64,000 bases of DNA from Paralichthys olivaceus (lineage: Eukaryota > Chordata > Actinopteri > Pleuronectiformes > Paralichthyidae), in the NCBI RefSeq assembly GCF_024713975.1, contig NC_091111.1, positions 11,419,001-11,483,000 of the forward strand, given 5' to 3'. Of this stretch, positions 1 through 12,481 are shown piece by piece. Both the position numbers and the translations under genes were made by a program. The notes below the pieces were generated by a model. It worked only from the letters and a program-made list of their open reading frames with translations. It had not been told where the DNA came from and searched no databases. Position 1 is the stretch's first letter; each line of letters opens with the position of its first letter.

Positions 1-1981
1 GTCTTCTGATGACAAACTCTCCATGGGAGAGTGGAGAGGGAGGAGGATAAATGAGGAGGTGAGGGCTGCAGGGAGGGAGGGGTGATGGAAAGACAGGGGA
101 TGTAAAGGTAAGGGAGAAGTGTGAGAGAGGGAGGCAGGGGTTGGGAGGGAGGCTCAGGGAGGGCGAGAGGGCAGCTTCGGCTCGTTTGAACCCAGTGTCG
201 GGGAGCTCCGGCTCCATGGGGTCCTGTGGGTGTGACAGCTGTGGAAATTCATGGCCATTGATTTTGTAATTAGCGGAGTATCGACGGGATTGACGCCAGG
301 CTGCTGACGGATTACATGGAAATTGTTTCTTCAAAGTTAGTTTTGCATTCCGCCCCTAACCTCCTTCAACACACACACACACACACACACACACTCTAAA
401 ACAGTCACACACTCTCCCTGTGCATTTCCACACACTGACACACATTTGAAAACATATTCTTTATTCCCCTCCTCTCTCCCTCTCTCTCTGTCTCTCTCTC
501 TCGGTTTCTCACGCGCACACATGCTCGCACGGCCAAGCGAGGATCAGATCGGCATTAACATGAAGGTTTCAAATGAAGAGTAGCTGGAACACATGTGCGG
601 TCCACATAGCCTAGTTAATTTCCCAAGATAGAAATGCAATTTACACAGAAGGCGACTGGTAAAAGAGACTTAATCAGTCAGTTAGGAACATAATTAGCCT
701 TGTACTTTCCTTTTTTCTGCCTCATTTACATGTTCATACACGGTCTTACTTCACTCTGCAACTTTAGCGGCGCCGATCTAATCCACTCAGCCGCTTCAAT
801 CAGCGGCCACGTTGGGTTTGGCCTCAGTAATAACAGCGTGTTTAGGGTGAAACAAGTGGAATTTACTGAGATAGATAAAGCCGAGAAGAATTGTTTTGAT
901 TCAATTATAAGAGTGGATTGAATTCACATTCTGTTTTATCAAAGAGTTGATGAATTGTGGATATGATGCATACACAGATTAGACCTGACACTGTGAGTCT
1001 GGGCAGTGAAATTGGCTGAAAGCAAACCGCTGGTTGTCCATTAAAGCTCTCTCCGTCAGTGTGTCGTTTGGAGGACGAGTGTGTTTTTTTTCTAACTTGT
1101 AGACTTATACATAGAAAGCAGTTTTTAATAAGTCTCAACTGGTTTTATTTTAGAGCCTATACATAAGGGGGCCAACTGCTCTTTCTTATGGAAATGAAGG
1201 CCATCTGCTGCCATCATTCAGCTGAACGATATCCTAGTAATGCAGCCATCTGAATTCATTAGCAAGGGGGGGGATGTATGTGGTCCATGATACCAAAAGA
1301 AATGAATCTTATTCCTGTCCCACTGTATATTTATACAGACCTACAGTACGTCTCCCTCTCCTGCCTCTCCCCAGAGTCCTGGCCACGCTTAGGCATTTAT
1401 TTAAGGAGTGTCATTAACCACTAACAAGAGAAAACCTCTCTCCAAAATTGCATGTTTACAAAGAGTGGATGCGGAATCCGAAGCCGGCTGATGCTGCTGC
1501 AAAAACAGCAAAGTTGTCGTAGCTGTGGATGTGCTGCGCAATGCAGATCAATAGAAAAAGCTTTACACAGGATGCATTTGTTGCCTCCACCAAAGAGGTT
1601 ATGTTTTCATCTGTGTTTCTTTGTTAGTTTGTACGATGGCGCAAAAAACTACTGGGCTGATTTCCACGAAACTTGGTTTCGGATGGGTTATGGGTCAGAG
1701 AAGAACCAAATACTTTTTGGTGCAGGTTTGCTTTTTTAACATTGAGAGACATTTCTGTTGAATTCTCAGATAATTGTGTGAATATTGATTTGGCGGAGGC
1801 CTTAGTTATAAGACTTGTTTTCATTCAAGGGGACTGTTGGGCCATGGCGGATGTATGCGCTCAACTTCAGTTTAATTTGTAACTTTAAAATACTAATTAT
1901 TGAAATATTTTCTGTTTGTCTTCCTTCCCTCCATCATATTTTCATTCTTCCCCCCCCCCACCACCACCATTCCTGCCCCAG
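1..1981 (+). other. esrrb: last intron of esrrb (3' part)
   Basis: This stretch precedes the terminal esrrb exon and ends in a C-rich tract followed by the acceptor CAG at 1979-1981. No upstream ligand-binding-domain exon is visible in it. It holds a GA-rich, CT-poor tract (about 25-180), a (CA)n run at about 370-394, a CT-rich stretch at about 465-505, two AT/homeodomain-motif-bearing blocks (about 240-330 and 760-925), and a dispersed repeat at 1578-1882 that is listed separately. Confidence 0.75.
1578..1882 (+). repeat. teleost dispersed repeat copy
   Basis: The block starts with GTTGCCTCCACCAAAGAGG, continues through a segment containing ACTGGGCTGATTTCCACGAA, and ends near GGGACTGTTGGGCCATGGCGG. 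I recognise these phrases, in this order, from an abundant repeat family of fish genomes. The copy is diverged and its short open frames are not genes. It lies about 100 bp before the last esrrb exon. A related fragment lies in reverse orientation near 62.3-62.5 kb. Confidence 0.7.
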
Positions 1982-2226
1982 ACTCCATGCACATAGAGAA
2001 CATCGAGGCTGTCCAAAGGCTCCAGGATTCCCTCCACGAGGCCCTGCAGGACTTTGAGGGCTCCCAGCACCCGGAGGACCCTCGGCGGGCAGGCAAGCTC
2101 CTCATGACCCTGCCGCTGCTCCGTCAGACCGCCACCAAAGCGGTCCAGCACTTCTACGGCATCAAAATGCAGGGCAAGGTCCCAATGCACAAACTATTCC
2201 TGGAGATGTTGGAGGCCAAGGCTTGA
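1982..2226 (+). CDS. esrrb: estrogen-related receptor (esrrb-type), terminal coding exon
   Basis: This partial gene encodes the last 81 residues of an orphan nuclear receptor of the ERR family (NR3B), which binds ERRE half-sites in the nucleus without a classical steroid ligand. The exon starts after a CAG acceptor and its first two bases complete a split codon. The peptide begins [15 protein letters not shown] and contains the ligand-binding-domain helix 10/11 segment [16 protein letters not shown] and the terminal AF-2 helix [11 protein letters not shown], stop at 2224-2226. This is the conserved C-terminus of ERRs. ERR-beta and ERR-gamma are very similar here. I prefer beta because the neighbours ylpm1, prox2 and dlst map to human 14q24, the arm that carries ESRRB, but gamma cannot be excluded from one exon. 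All upstream exons lie outside the window. Confidence 0.9.
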
Positions 2227-3240
2227 CACCTGGGGCCAGATGTTTGACAGGCAGCTGCATTGCCCAATGCGAGGCGAGAGACAGCCCGTGAAAACAAAGG
2301 CAGCGTGTCGATTGACAGTGAAGGGATGAAGCTTTGGACTACTGAGTCATTTTAACACTTTTAAATCGTAATAACATAAAGAGAAAAAGGAACTGGAAAG
2401 GCTCGAATATCAACCTGATTGATGTGGGATCACGATGATGTATATAAAGATGTTGTGTACAGAAATCAGGCAACTAAAGGTCTTGTTATAACCAGAGACC
2501 CACTGCTGTATATCACCTGAAGCTTCTGTGAATTTGTTTCTTATCTTATTTTCATCTCAAAATGAAAAGTGTGTTAATATAAATGTCCTGAAGAACTGCG
2601 TGGCTACGTGACGGCCACATTACGTGTTTTTTTGTTTTGTTTCTTCCTTTGGTATTTTCTAATCTCAGTTGTTGAAGCAATAGTCTCTAACTGGTCTGCA
2701 TATAATATGTGTACTGTATATTGTGTGAAATTGCACTGGGCAGGGGGGGGTGGGGAGAAATGTTAGACATATTCTTATATTCGTCATCAAAGAAAGCGCC
2801 GCCCACCGTGGGCGTGTAACTCGACTTCCTCGTAATATATTTACCTCATAGTAGCTTCATCGACTCGGTGGTTATGGTCAACTCGGTGCTTACAGGAGGA
2901 GAGTGGCTGGCTGGTGATCATAGTTCACAAAGTGTTTGCACTAAGCATCCATGAACAACGTGGCAATAATGGGTGTTATTGCGTCTGGTAGCAAAATGAG
3001 CCTCGGGTCGTCGTTTGTGCTTCTAGAGACTCACTCATCACTTCTCATTGGCAACTAAAACATACTGTGAAACACACACATGCTAAGCTAAACTCTGTGC
3101 TAAGATTTTTTTTATTCCCATAAAACCTTTATTTTTGGATAAATACAGATCAAGGACACAACAACAGCAATGCAGTTTAATGCAATCTAATATGGCCGGT
3201 AATGCAACCTGATAGCCCTGCAATAAAACACACCTTTGTG
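2227..3240 (+). other. esrrb: esrrb 3' untranslated region (candidate extent)
   Basis: The sequence after the esrrb stop has no coding potential. An AATAAA polyadenylation hexamer lies at 3222-3227, giving a plausible 1-kb 3' UTR. Further AATAAA-like motifs occur at about 3515 and 3740, so the true cleavage site could be later. Confidence 0.45.
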
Positions 3241-4890
3241 ATGATTGTAACATTCAGTCGTGTCTCAAAGGTTCGTATTCTACTCTGTGCTCATTTTGAG
3301 TCTATATGTTGTGATGGTGCCGTATTACATTGCGATATATTGTATACGTTTTGCTTTTTCTTGTGTCCAACCCCCCTTTGTTTAGGTTACTCTCAAACAA
3401 GTGTCACAATATTGAAAGCATCGGTTTTCACAACTGAAAACATCAGGAATTAAAATGTCTGATAACTTAAACACCTGGAATCAAAGATGAATCAGCAGAT
3501 TAATCAATTGTGAAAATAAATATTTGTTGCCATCACAATCAGGCATCATTTCTCTACTTCTGTTATAATTTGACAAAGTTTTATTTCCTATATCATCAGA
3601 GATAACGTTTGCCTATGCATAAACAGCCAATGTAGAAAGATATTGACACACAACTGCAACAGATGAAAAAAAATTGTGGGCTACGACAAATAATTTTCCC
3701 TTTGATCATTTGATCGTTCTGAGTTTCAATGTGAAAAGAATAAAAATAAAAACTTTATGTCAGACAGCTGACAACAAACCTGGTTATGTTTAACACTGTA
3801 ACAGATGCCTGGTTTAAATGTTTGTGTGCAACAATATAATGACACATGTTTCTGAGCATAACTTGAATTTCATCTCTCTGCATTAATAATTAAAGATAAC
3901 ACGAGACCTCAGTTTACAGATGTTTTCTATCAATTTTGAGCTCGTCTTTAATGACGGCATGAACTCATCATTCAGGCTGTAACTGTACTTTGTGCAGGAT
4001 TTTACAAACACACTCTGACACAAGCTAAGTTCGTAGTCGACATATTCGAGACATGACACTAGACTTTTAGAGTGTTCTATCTATCTATTGTAAACCAGTT
4101 GCCAAATTATTCAAAGAAAGCAATCAGAGTAACGTGGCACAGTTATCAACATATTTCTTACCGTTCTGATAACCTGAGCAGGTTGGATGGAACGAAATAA
4201 CATGATAATAGATTAACGAGCTGCTCGTAGGATTGTAGTGGGAGAGATATTCTTCCTTATGAACACTTTCTTGTCTTTAAAGTGTCAAGTGCCATTAGCT
4301 TCTGCCCAAACAAAACGAAAAACAGACAAAGCCAAGCGATCAGTAACTACAGACAATCCCCACAGGAAACACGCGCTATTGATTCCCCGTAATGTAATGC
4401 ATAGATAATTATAACCCAATACAGTAGAGAATACAATTCCCATGATGCACTCCCCTCAAATGTGTAACTAGCTAATCCTTCCCCAGTTGAAGTTCAGGGG
4501 ATGAACCACCTTTGTACAGTAGCAAACCAAAGCTGAGTGTCGTCAAATGGAGCGAAACATGAGTGAAACTGCATTTTGAGCCAGATGTTACACTTCACCA
4601 CTGTTTCCTCATAAATATGGATGTTATTTATAATATGTCATTCATAGTAATAGCGTCATTCTGCTGAGTGTCCAGCTGTGTGTCATGTTTTCATACTGGA
4701 GACGAGCTCCATCTGTGTTTGGCCCAAAAAAACTTGACCACCACAGACAAACGGATCAGAGCTCGGTCACGTATACCTCCTCTGTGCACTTTAAAGACTC
4801 ATAGCAGATCATTTTTTCTCCCCAACTTTCCCGTCACCCCAAATTAATATAAGAAAAATAAAAGAAAAAAAAACGCCTAATTTACTTTCC
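3241..4890. other. intergenic, no gene seen
   Basis: AT-rich sequence with no open frame of recognisable homology and no splice-linked exons. The longest open frame, at 3202-3453, is low-complexity and starts within the esrrb 3' UTR. Nothing else stands out. Confidence 0.6.
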
Positions 4891-5200
4891 GCGTTCTAAA
4901 ACGGTTCGACTACATCCAATTAATTCTAATTGTCTCCTAAGCTGAAATTCTCAATAGAAATGGAGCAATTAAATTCCTGCTTTGGTTCCACCTTGGGGAC
5001 GCGAGACGTTTTATTTCGGTTGATGGCGGGGAGGGTTCGTCTAAAAAACCTTTACAAAGGCGATTTCACGGGTGTCTGTAATAGTTTTCGTAACGGAGCG
5101 ATCACTGCGCTATGCAATGGCAAATATGGCCACCTATGTGTTGTGGGGTGTCGGGCTGACATTTAGCTGTGCTTTGTTTACAACATGGACATTCTGTATA
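4890..5200. promoter_or_regulatory. candidate conserved non-coding element
   Basis: A compositionally balanced block inside AT-rich spacer. It carries clustered homeodomain-type motifs (CAATTAATT, GCAATTAAAT), CpG-containing words (GACGCGAGACG, TTTTCGTAACGGAGCG) and an SRF/MEF2-like AATATGG. It has no coding homology. Classification as regulatory is inference from motif density and CpG retention alone. Confidence 0.25.
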
Positions 5201-8200
5201 GTGCTGTACGCGGCAAATGTATTGTGCATATTTCCCTATATTCCCTATACTGTAGCTGCTGTGCGTTGATATAGCGATGATCATGTGTTTATTTTGCCTG
5301 TTCAATTAATTTTTCATGATGTAGTAGCGACTTCAGCACCACTTTAGAATCCACCTGAATAGCTGTATAATACAAATCACCTCGCTGAGTCAAAAGGTAA
5401 TTACTCAAGTGAGAATAAGTCTGTTCTATTTGTCCGAGGTGGGATATTCTCTTCTTTTATTTGTGTTTTCTGTGTCTGTCTCTGTGGATTTTTGGTTCTC
5501 AGCACAGCAGGACGTATAGCGACTGAAGTCGACCCTATACCTCAATTCATATTTTGAAAATTACACTGGGTTTGGAAGCGGGCCATGGGCTCCTCCTGGG
5601 AATCAGTGGCACAGAAATAAAGTGACATCACTGACTGGGTATTAAAAAAAATGTAGATGAACCTACTGCAATTGGGGAGCACATTCCTCGGAGGAGAAAG
5701 CTGCTTATTCGCTGTTCCATTTACAGACTTATCTTATCTCCATGCACGCTGAGATGACGAGATTTACATAAAGCATGGAGGAACCTCCCCGGCCATCCCG
5801 GTCCGTGGTGTTTGATGGACCCTGCTTGGTGTACGTACCACAGACATGATTACCCAAGAGGTTTACTCCCCTCAAAAGCATTATGTTAGCAATTGTGATG
5901 TATGGATCAAGCTAAAAGGAAGCTTTGGTTCATTTTAATTATAAACTTACCCAACTCTCTGAAAAAGACACACGCGTTCACAGTGCTGAAAACAAAGGGA
6001 CGAATATGAAAAATGAACTAAAAGGGGAAAGACGACCACAGCTGGGTTTCACTGGACAGTATCGTGTGCCATCTTCTTGTATTTTGTTTGTTGTGTTCAT
6101 GCCTACTGTACCCATGTGTAAATATATGCTTTTTGGAGTGAGTCAGATCTAACAGTGCACTGAATGTACAGTGACAATAAAAAATCACATGGTTTATGTA
6201 TAATCACCGCACGTGATTTCTTCAAGGCAGCGACTATGGAAAGAAAACTACAAAAACATATACATTTGTACCATATTTAATGACGAGTTTAATTATTTTT
6301 CAGGATTGCAAATCACAATAAATTACCCACACACTTCTATCTCATCTACAGGAAACGGTCTTCCTCAGGTCACGACCCTCAGACCTGGAGAGGATTGTTT
6401 GTGTTGACAACACCTTGTCGTTGTAGAATAAAAGAAAATTGGGAACAAGAAATCAGCATGTGGGTATTTTTGTGCAGCACCTGCAAAGATTTGGGGATTT
6501 CTATGCTCCTTACTGATTTCCAGTTTGGGTCTTATTAATAAAACCTTGTTGACTTTGTTCACAAACCGTTTTAAGCACCAGTTTCAGAATAAGACAAGAA
6601 GAAAGACAATAATTCTTATTTGCATAATAAACTCAACTTCAACAATGGGTACTATACATGGAGGACAAAATTAGAATCATACTACTATCTATCTACTCTA
6701 ATATTATATATCACAAGTCACTTTTCCCTAAAGCAACACAGGCTGTTAATTTGTGTAGGAATCGCTTAATAGTAAAGAAAAAACTTTAAATCCTCATCTC
6801 CTCCCAGATATAAGAAATGAACAGTGCCCAGTATGACCAGTCATGTGTGTGTGTGCGTGTCTGCGTGTGTGTGCACTTGTATGTTTAGCAATGCGACGGT
6901 GCCTCGGGGTGTAACGGCATCCTCCTGTCTGGACCGTCAGTCGCTTTTCGCCGTCTACACAGCGTCCCATTTGACCTTGCGTTGGCTACGACGCCGGCTG
7001 AATGCACATCTGACACACTCCCTTCCTTTGTGGTGCAATCCTGTGGAAGTCATTTCATTTACTGGGCTTTCAACTTCAGCCAGTGTGGGGGTCGAGGGGT
7101 GGGGTTGGTGGTGGCGGTGGTGGGGGGGTGAGTCTGTGTTTAATCAGCCTGCCACGAGTCCTTCCCCTTAAACAAAATCAACCATGATGTCCAGCGAAGA
7201 GATCTCTCAACAGAAGATTGAATTAAAACAAATAAATGGGCTTGTCACTTTTTCATCTTTTTATTTATCCCCTTGGCACAGCTGCATCCATCCACTCCAC
7301 ATTATTGCTGCAAATAACAACTGCACCGTGCAACCCAGAGGAAACTAAAAGTGGCTAAAAACTGAAGAAAATGTTTAATCACTTCTCATTATTGCAGCTT
7401 TTTCCTCTCGTATAACTGCGAGTGCAGAGGAGAATTGGGACACGGCCCACTGTCCTCGCCGTGACTTTGCATCTTGTCAACCACCTTTCGTTCCCCTCAA
7501 ATCGTGTCTGTGCTGAAGAAGGGACATTGGCTCTGTCACACTGTGGTCTGTTAATCAGCCAACCTTGTTGCCTACCTCTTTCAGAAAATCTATGATCACA
7601 CTGTTAGTGCAACCTTGTGCTGTCACCACCGGGCCCCGGCTGCACGGCCCGTCCACTCGCGTCGCTTCCTTTCGCCTCGTGCCGGGATTATTCAGCGGCC
7701 GAGGTGAGAGTCCACTGAGAATAGGCAGTAAAGTGTCAGTCATGGTTACCCGGAGTGGTGTTGTCTTAGACAATGTAACTAGGTGAAAGTGAGTGAAGGA
7801 GATAGGAAACCATCAATATGCTCCCTGTGTAAATTGAAGAAGGTCATGATTTATGGCTCCCGGCTACAGCGCACATACATGCTGAATCTACTATTTTTTC
7901 TCTCTCTCTCTCTCGCTCTCTCTCTCGCCTGGCTCAAGGACAGGTAAGGGTGCCTTTCTCTGCAGCTCATCCCCACCACCACACAGTCTGTGGCACTCTG
8001 TGATGGACAGCCTCTGGAAGGGCCTCTGCTTTCAAAATGAATTGAGCGCCATCTATAGGTAGTGACGGCACACAGAGAGTGCAGTAAGGAAGGGCTGAAA
8101 TGATCACTCCACTACCTGTGATTCTCCACATCCACCTGCCTCTCCGGGTTTTTCCTCACCTCATCTGTCACGTCCGGTTTTCGGTCTCCTTTCGCTCGGG

Positions 8201-8390
8201 GGGTCTCAGACGGAGACGGGACAGCTGTGGGTTTTCTAAGGCCTCGCGACAGCTGCAAGCCCCGCCTGGCTCTGCATCTGTTCGAGGCTCGCAGCGTTGT
8301 GGCGTGTATCTCAACGAAAGCAACTTACAGTTCATAGAGGGGTTCTCTCTGGTCTCACCCTATTAACGATTGAGCAGATGGAAATTACAT
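5200..8390. other. intergenic, no gene seen
   Basis: No recognisable exon. The 115-codon open frame at 6824-7171 runs through a GT-rich and GGT-rich tract and looks like chance. A CT-repeat (about 7893-7927) and a CTCF-like reverse word, GCGCCATCTATAGG at 8046-8059, are present. The sequence at 7380-7790 is richer in CpG than its surroundings but carries no gene I can support. Confidence 0.55.
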
Positions 8391-8394
8391 GTTA

Positions 8395-8690
8395 GGCCTG
8401 GAAACGGACCTGCAACCGTCCTGCTGTCTGGAGCGAGCCGCTTTAAAATGGGCCGATTCAAATAAGGCCACATGAGAGAAATCAGGTCTGGCCTGTAAAT
8501 TCATTCGACGAAACAAAGCGAAGTCCTCTCTGAATCTTTATTATTTATTTGGATGATTTATTATGTCTGGGTGACTCTGACGTTGTTACTTTGCCTTTGG
8601 AGGGAGCCAGTCGTAACAAATGGAGCGCTCATTAGCATTTGACCTCCACATTATGCTTTGTTTACCTGCCTCTCCTCACCTCTATATCTC
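8395..8690. promoter_or_regulatory. candidate conserved non-coding element
   Basis: A mixed-composition block with intact-looking words such as GGGCCGATTCAAATAAGGCCACATGAG, GTAAATTCATTCGACG, TTATTATTTATTTGG and GCGCTCATTAGCATTTGACC. It includes ATTAG homeodomain cores and a TGACC nuclear-receptor half-site. It has no open frame with homology. The regulatory call is inference. Confidence 0.25.
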
Positions 8691-9399
8691 CTCAGACAAA
8701 ATCAGGGCTCTCACGGAGAAAGAGCTCTCGGCGTGACACAGTTTTGTTGCTGGGCGGTAAAGGTAAGTACCGCATTTGCATTGCAAGATTTCTCAAACAA
8801 CTTGAGCATGCAGAAACACAAGGAGGGGGGGAGAGACAAAAAAAAAAAAAAAGATGCTCCACTCCCAGGGGACGTAGCCACTCCCAGACGCTGTCGTCTA
8901 GGCTCCGGAGTCCTGACAGCTGCTTTAAAATCCCAAGAGATGGTAGAAGGAAAGTATGAACAAAAGTTACAGTAGAGAGTCACCGGCACATCCTGTTGTG
9001 TGAAGGGAGAAGACTCTTTAGATTGGAGCTTTTGATTTTTAAGGGCTAGGTAATATCGTCATACAAACTGGTTTTTATTTGAAAAACAAAAAAAAAGTAT
9101 GATTTCTAGCTTCGAAACACTTAGTTTAAAATCCTAAGATTAAAAAAAGGGATTTTGAGCAGTTTAAATGTGCCTGTGTAAAAAAAAAGAAGCATTTGAT
9201 ATAAGCTACAGATAACATCAAATATGAAGAAAGAATTAATTGAATGTAGCTGAAAAAAATAAAGGGAAAATGTCATTACAACTGCAATTATATGCTTTGC
9301 ACAATATTAACATTTCCACGTTTCATAGGCGAGCAGGTCATGCATCCTGTATGTGTAAAGAGAATCATGAGCAACAAGTAATAGCACACTGGCAAACAT

Positions 9400-9725
9400 C
9401 CACAAAAGCCGCTCACACACACACTAACATTATATCTTCAGGGCGGGAGGTGTGGCAGGTAGCTGTGTGTGCACGAGTTAATTGCGCAACGAGAAGCTGT
9501 TCCCTAATTTATTTTTCGCCTGTCCGTACAAGAGTGATCATGAAACCCCATTCATTTCACAGAACACAATTTTCATATTTAATGAGCATGACTCCAATAC
9601 AATTACAGTAATTAGTCAAATCTCACTCACGGCCAATGGAGCTCGCCCGCCATTATTAGTGGATCTTATTAATGGCATCGCACATGTGGCGCTCGTAGGG
9701 TAATTGAGGGCATGTGTGGGTATGG
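9400..9725. promoter_or_regulatory. candidate conserved non-coding element
   Basis: A block rich in homeodomain cores (GTTAATTGC, CATATTTAATGAG, CAGTAATTAGTC, GTGGATCTTATTAATGGC, GGGTAATTGAGGG) and CpG words (AATTGCGCAACG, GAGCTCGCCCGCC), unlike the flanking spacer. The overlapping 123-codon open frame has no family resemblance and is probably fortuitous. Supports a developmental-enhancer reading only weakly. Confidence 0.3.
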
Positions 9726-12180
9726 GAACGGGGGTTCTGGGGATTTGAGAGCAGTGGTGGTGTCGGTGTGTTTTCTACCTACATTGGGCCTTATGTTAAA
9801 TGGAGGTCTGCGTGATGTTTAACCAAGATGTCAGTCAGCGCTTCTGATTCGACAACAGCTTTAAATCGGATGAGTTAAATTCTACACAGATGAACCGCAG
9901 CGCATTTCATTCACTGACTTTGCAAAAGACGCATCAGTCGGCTGCTCTGTTAGATGACCTGAAAGCTTGCAAGCTGCTTTAAATAATCAGTCCGCAGCAT
10001 CACCGCTGTGCACTGGGGGCCCAGGAGGATCACAACAAAAAAGACAAAGGGGGGAGGCTGGGGAAAGAAAGAAGGCCATTTGCCATGAGTGATGATACTG
10101 CAGTGTGTGACATTTTGGAGGTTTTGCAGCTTCTCTTTCCACACTGATCCTTATTAAACCTACAGCACAGAGGTGTGTTGTTCCTGCAACAAGATTATGC
10201 AGCACACCTGACACGTCTCCCCTGAAGTGGAGTTATTGTGTGCAACTTTTTCTTTGTGTTGGGAGGATTCTCTGAAGTGGACTCAGTGCTTTCAGAATTC
10301 TGACAGAAATCCACTTATTACATCTTGGTTATGACTTCAAAGCAACATGCAGCACTTTATTCTGAAAGTTATGTCTGATGTTGTTTCACATGCTTTGAAC
10401 CAGGGGGCGTCAGGGCTGATGATTGTGAAGAAACAGTCATTTTAATCAAAGAAAAGTGACTCAGTGGCCTCTTATCCAGTTAAGGGCAGTGTCACCGCTG
10501 AGTTAATGAGTGTGACGCCATAACAGAAAAAAAGCTTGATTAACAAACATAATTAGTGGAACGTGGTGGAATTAGACGGTGCTTTGGTGCTTTTATAATT
10601 GAAGACTGGAAAAGACAACAATTAAAGCAGAGCTTAAAAACCCTGCAGCTCATTCAAGCCAGAGGACATGGATTGTTTTGGGGAGGCTCTGGAGACGGGT
10701 GTGATGATGCTGTGTGAAGTTTGACTTACAGTTTGGAGACGAGTCAGGGAGGTCATGACAACAATGGATTCACAGACTCACACACAGCTACTGTTGGTTA
10801 TAGAGAACTGAAGGACTGTAAATATCACAACATTATTTCTGGCTAAAAACATGAGGGCTTGGATCTTGATGTTTTGGCACAGATTAATGTTCCATGTGGT
10901 GGTGAACTGCTGTCACCGTAACAGAAAACAGGATAAGTTGGTCTCTTTTATAACGACAGAATGTTCCCAGTTTAATTAACACTTTAGAGGAGTTGCATTT
11001 CTTATTTTATGATAATTGATTGATGGATTACCATTATATCAAATAAAGATTCATGGTCCCCTCAAGTTAAATTCTATACTAGGTCATCCATAAATGTCCC
11101 TCTTTTGTCATGATCAGGTAATATTTTCAATGTTCACTAATATGATTAACAATAATGCAAAACTAATGAAATTCCCATCAGCCTCAGCTGTATTTTGTAT
11201 TTAACGCTAATTAGTAAATGTTAGCATGCTAACACACTAAACTGATGGTAAACAGCCTCATACCTACTTAACATATAGAATTATCACTGTTGGCATACTA
11301 TTAACAACAGCTAATCAGAGTAGTTAGTTATATATAGTTGTTATTTAGACATTGGCACTCACAGAGTAAGCAACTAGCAACTTCTCAGATGTTGGTGGAG
11401 ACCAAAAGCAGAGCTAAAAGTGAATATTAGACTTCCAACCAGAAAAGAGGCCAGAAACACACTTGTAAATGAATGCTAGAGGTGCTAATGCCATAAGGAT
11501 GTTTACAGTGGCAGCATAAAATCTAGATTCACCTAAAGCCATACCCATAAAAAACATATCACATGATGATTTCTGTATGCTAAGTCATCAGTGGGAACAG
11601 GAAGCATATTTTCAACTTTGCAGTTGGTTGCTTGTTTGCTGCAAATGAGGAACAGTGGTTGCAAAACCGACGACCAGGGATTTTTTTTTGCTTTTACCGA
11701 TGACAAGATTCCTGAGGTTTGTAATCAGTTATCCATGCTGCAGTCGAGGTTGATGCCATTAGTTTCCTTCCAGAAAAGAGTCACGTAATAGGAGCATGAT
11801 GAATCAGGGAAGGATACGTTGTGCATAGTAAGATCCAATCAGGAAGTGAATGTCGGTGTTTGCATCGTCATTTCCAAAAGTTTCTGCCCATCCAAAAAAA
11901 AGCATATACCACAGTAGAATTGACTCCAGATGCAGCAGAACATTTAAAAACTAAAACATATTAGTGTGGATGTCTTACTTGAAGTGAAATGTCATTGTTC
12001 TAGAAGTTTGTTGCACTTCCAGTTTTAAAAGAATTTTTAAATTGAAAGTACTTGACTTTGCATTGCAAGTGAAAGATCAGTTGACCTGGAAGCGTTTCAT
12101 TTGTTCATGGACATTAATTCTGCTAACACGGCCGTGTTCAGGACTCAGTTCTAACAGTGAAGGGTTGTTGGGATGCATGT
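9726..12180. other. intergenic, no gene seen
   Basis: AT-rich spacer without recognisable exons, RNA genes or complete mobile elements. Open frames here are short and low-complexity. Confidence 0.55.
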
Positions 12181-12189
12181 CAGACTGAA

Positions 12190-12375
12190 CCAACACATTA
12201 TTCTCACTGCACCATACTGGAGGGCAGGTCTTATTAGTGATGTGCTAATGTGACATTAATTGCTTTTACTTTTTCACTCCATTAAGAGGCTGCTATCTGT
12301 TTCAGGAGCTCGGCCAGATGGTTTATCGGCTCTGCTCTGGCAGCGGTGTTGCTAATGGACCGAAGCACAGAGCTG
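12190..12375. promoter_or_regulatory. candidate conserved non-coding element
   Basis: Contains TCTTATTAGTGATGTGC, GACATTAATTGC, CTCCATTAAGAGGC and a GC-balanced segment GCTCGGCCAGATGG (E-box-like CAGATG). Short, non-coding and different in composition from its flanks. The regulatory role is inferred. Confidence 0.2.
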
Positions 12376-12459
12376 TAAAATAACAACAGCAACAGGCAAC
12401 TGTGAGATGTGCCCATCACTGAACAGCAAGTGTAGGGATACAGAGCACCTGTTAGATTG

Positions 12460-12481
12460 TAAAAAAAAAAAAAAAAAAAAA
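12460..12481. repeat. poly(A) run
   Basis: An uninterrupted run of about 21 A residues within spacer. It could be the tail of an old retroposed element, but no element body is recognisable upstream. Confidence 0.7.

Noticed and set aside
1673..1882. 69-codon frame just before the esrrb exon
   Set aside because: Lies within a recognised fish dispersed repeat.
6824..7171. 115-codon frame with Cys-rich start and Gly/Trp tract
   Set aside because: Generated by TGTG and GGTGG simple repeats.
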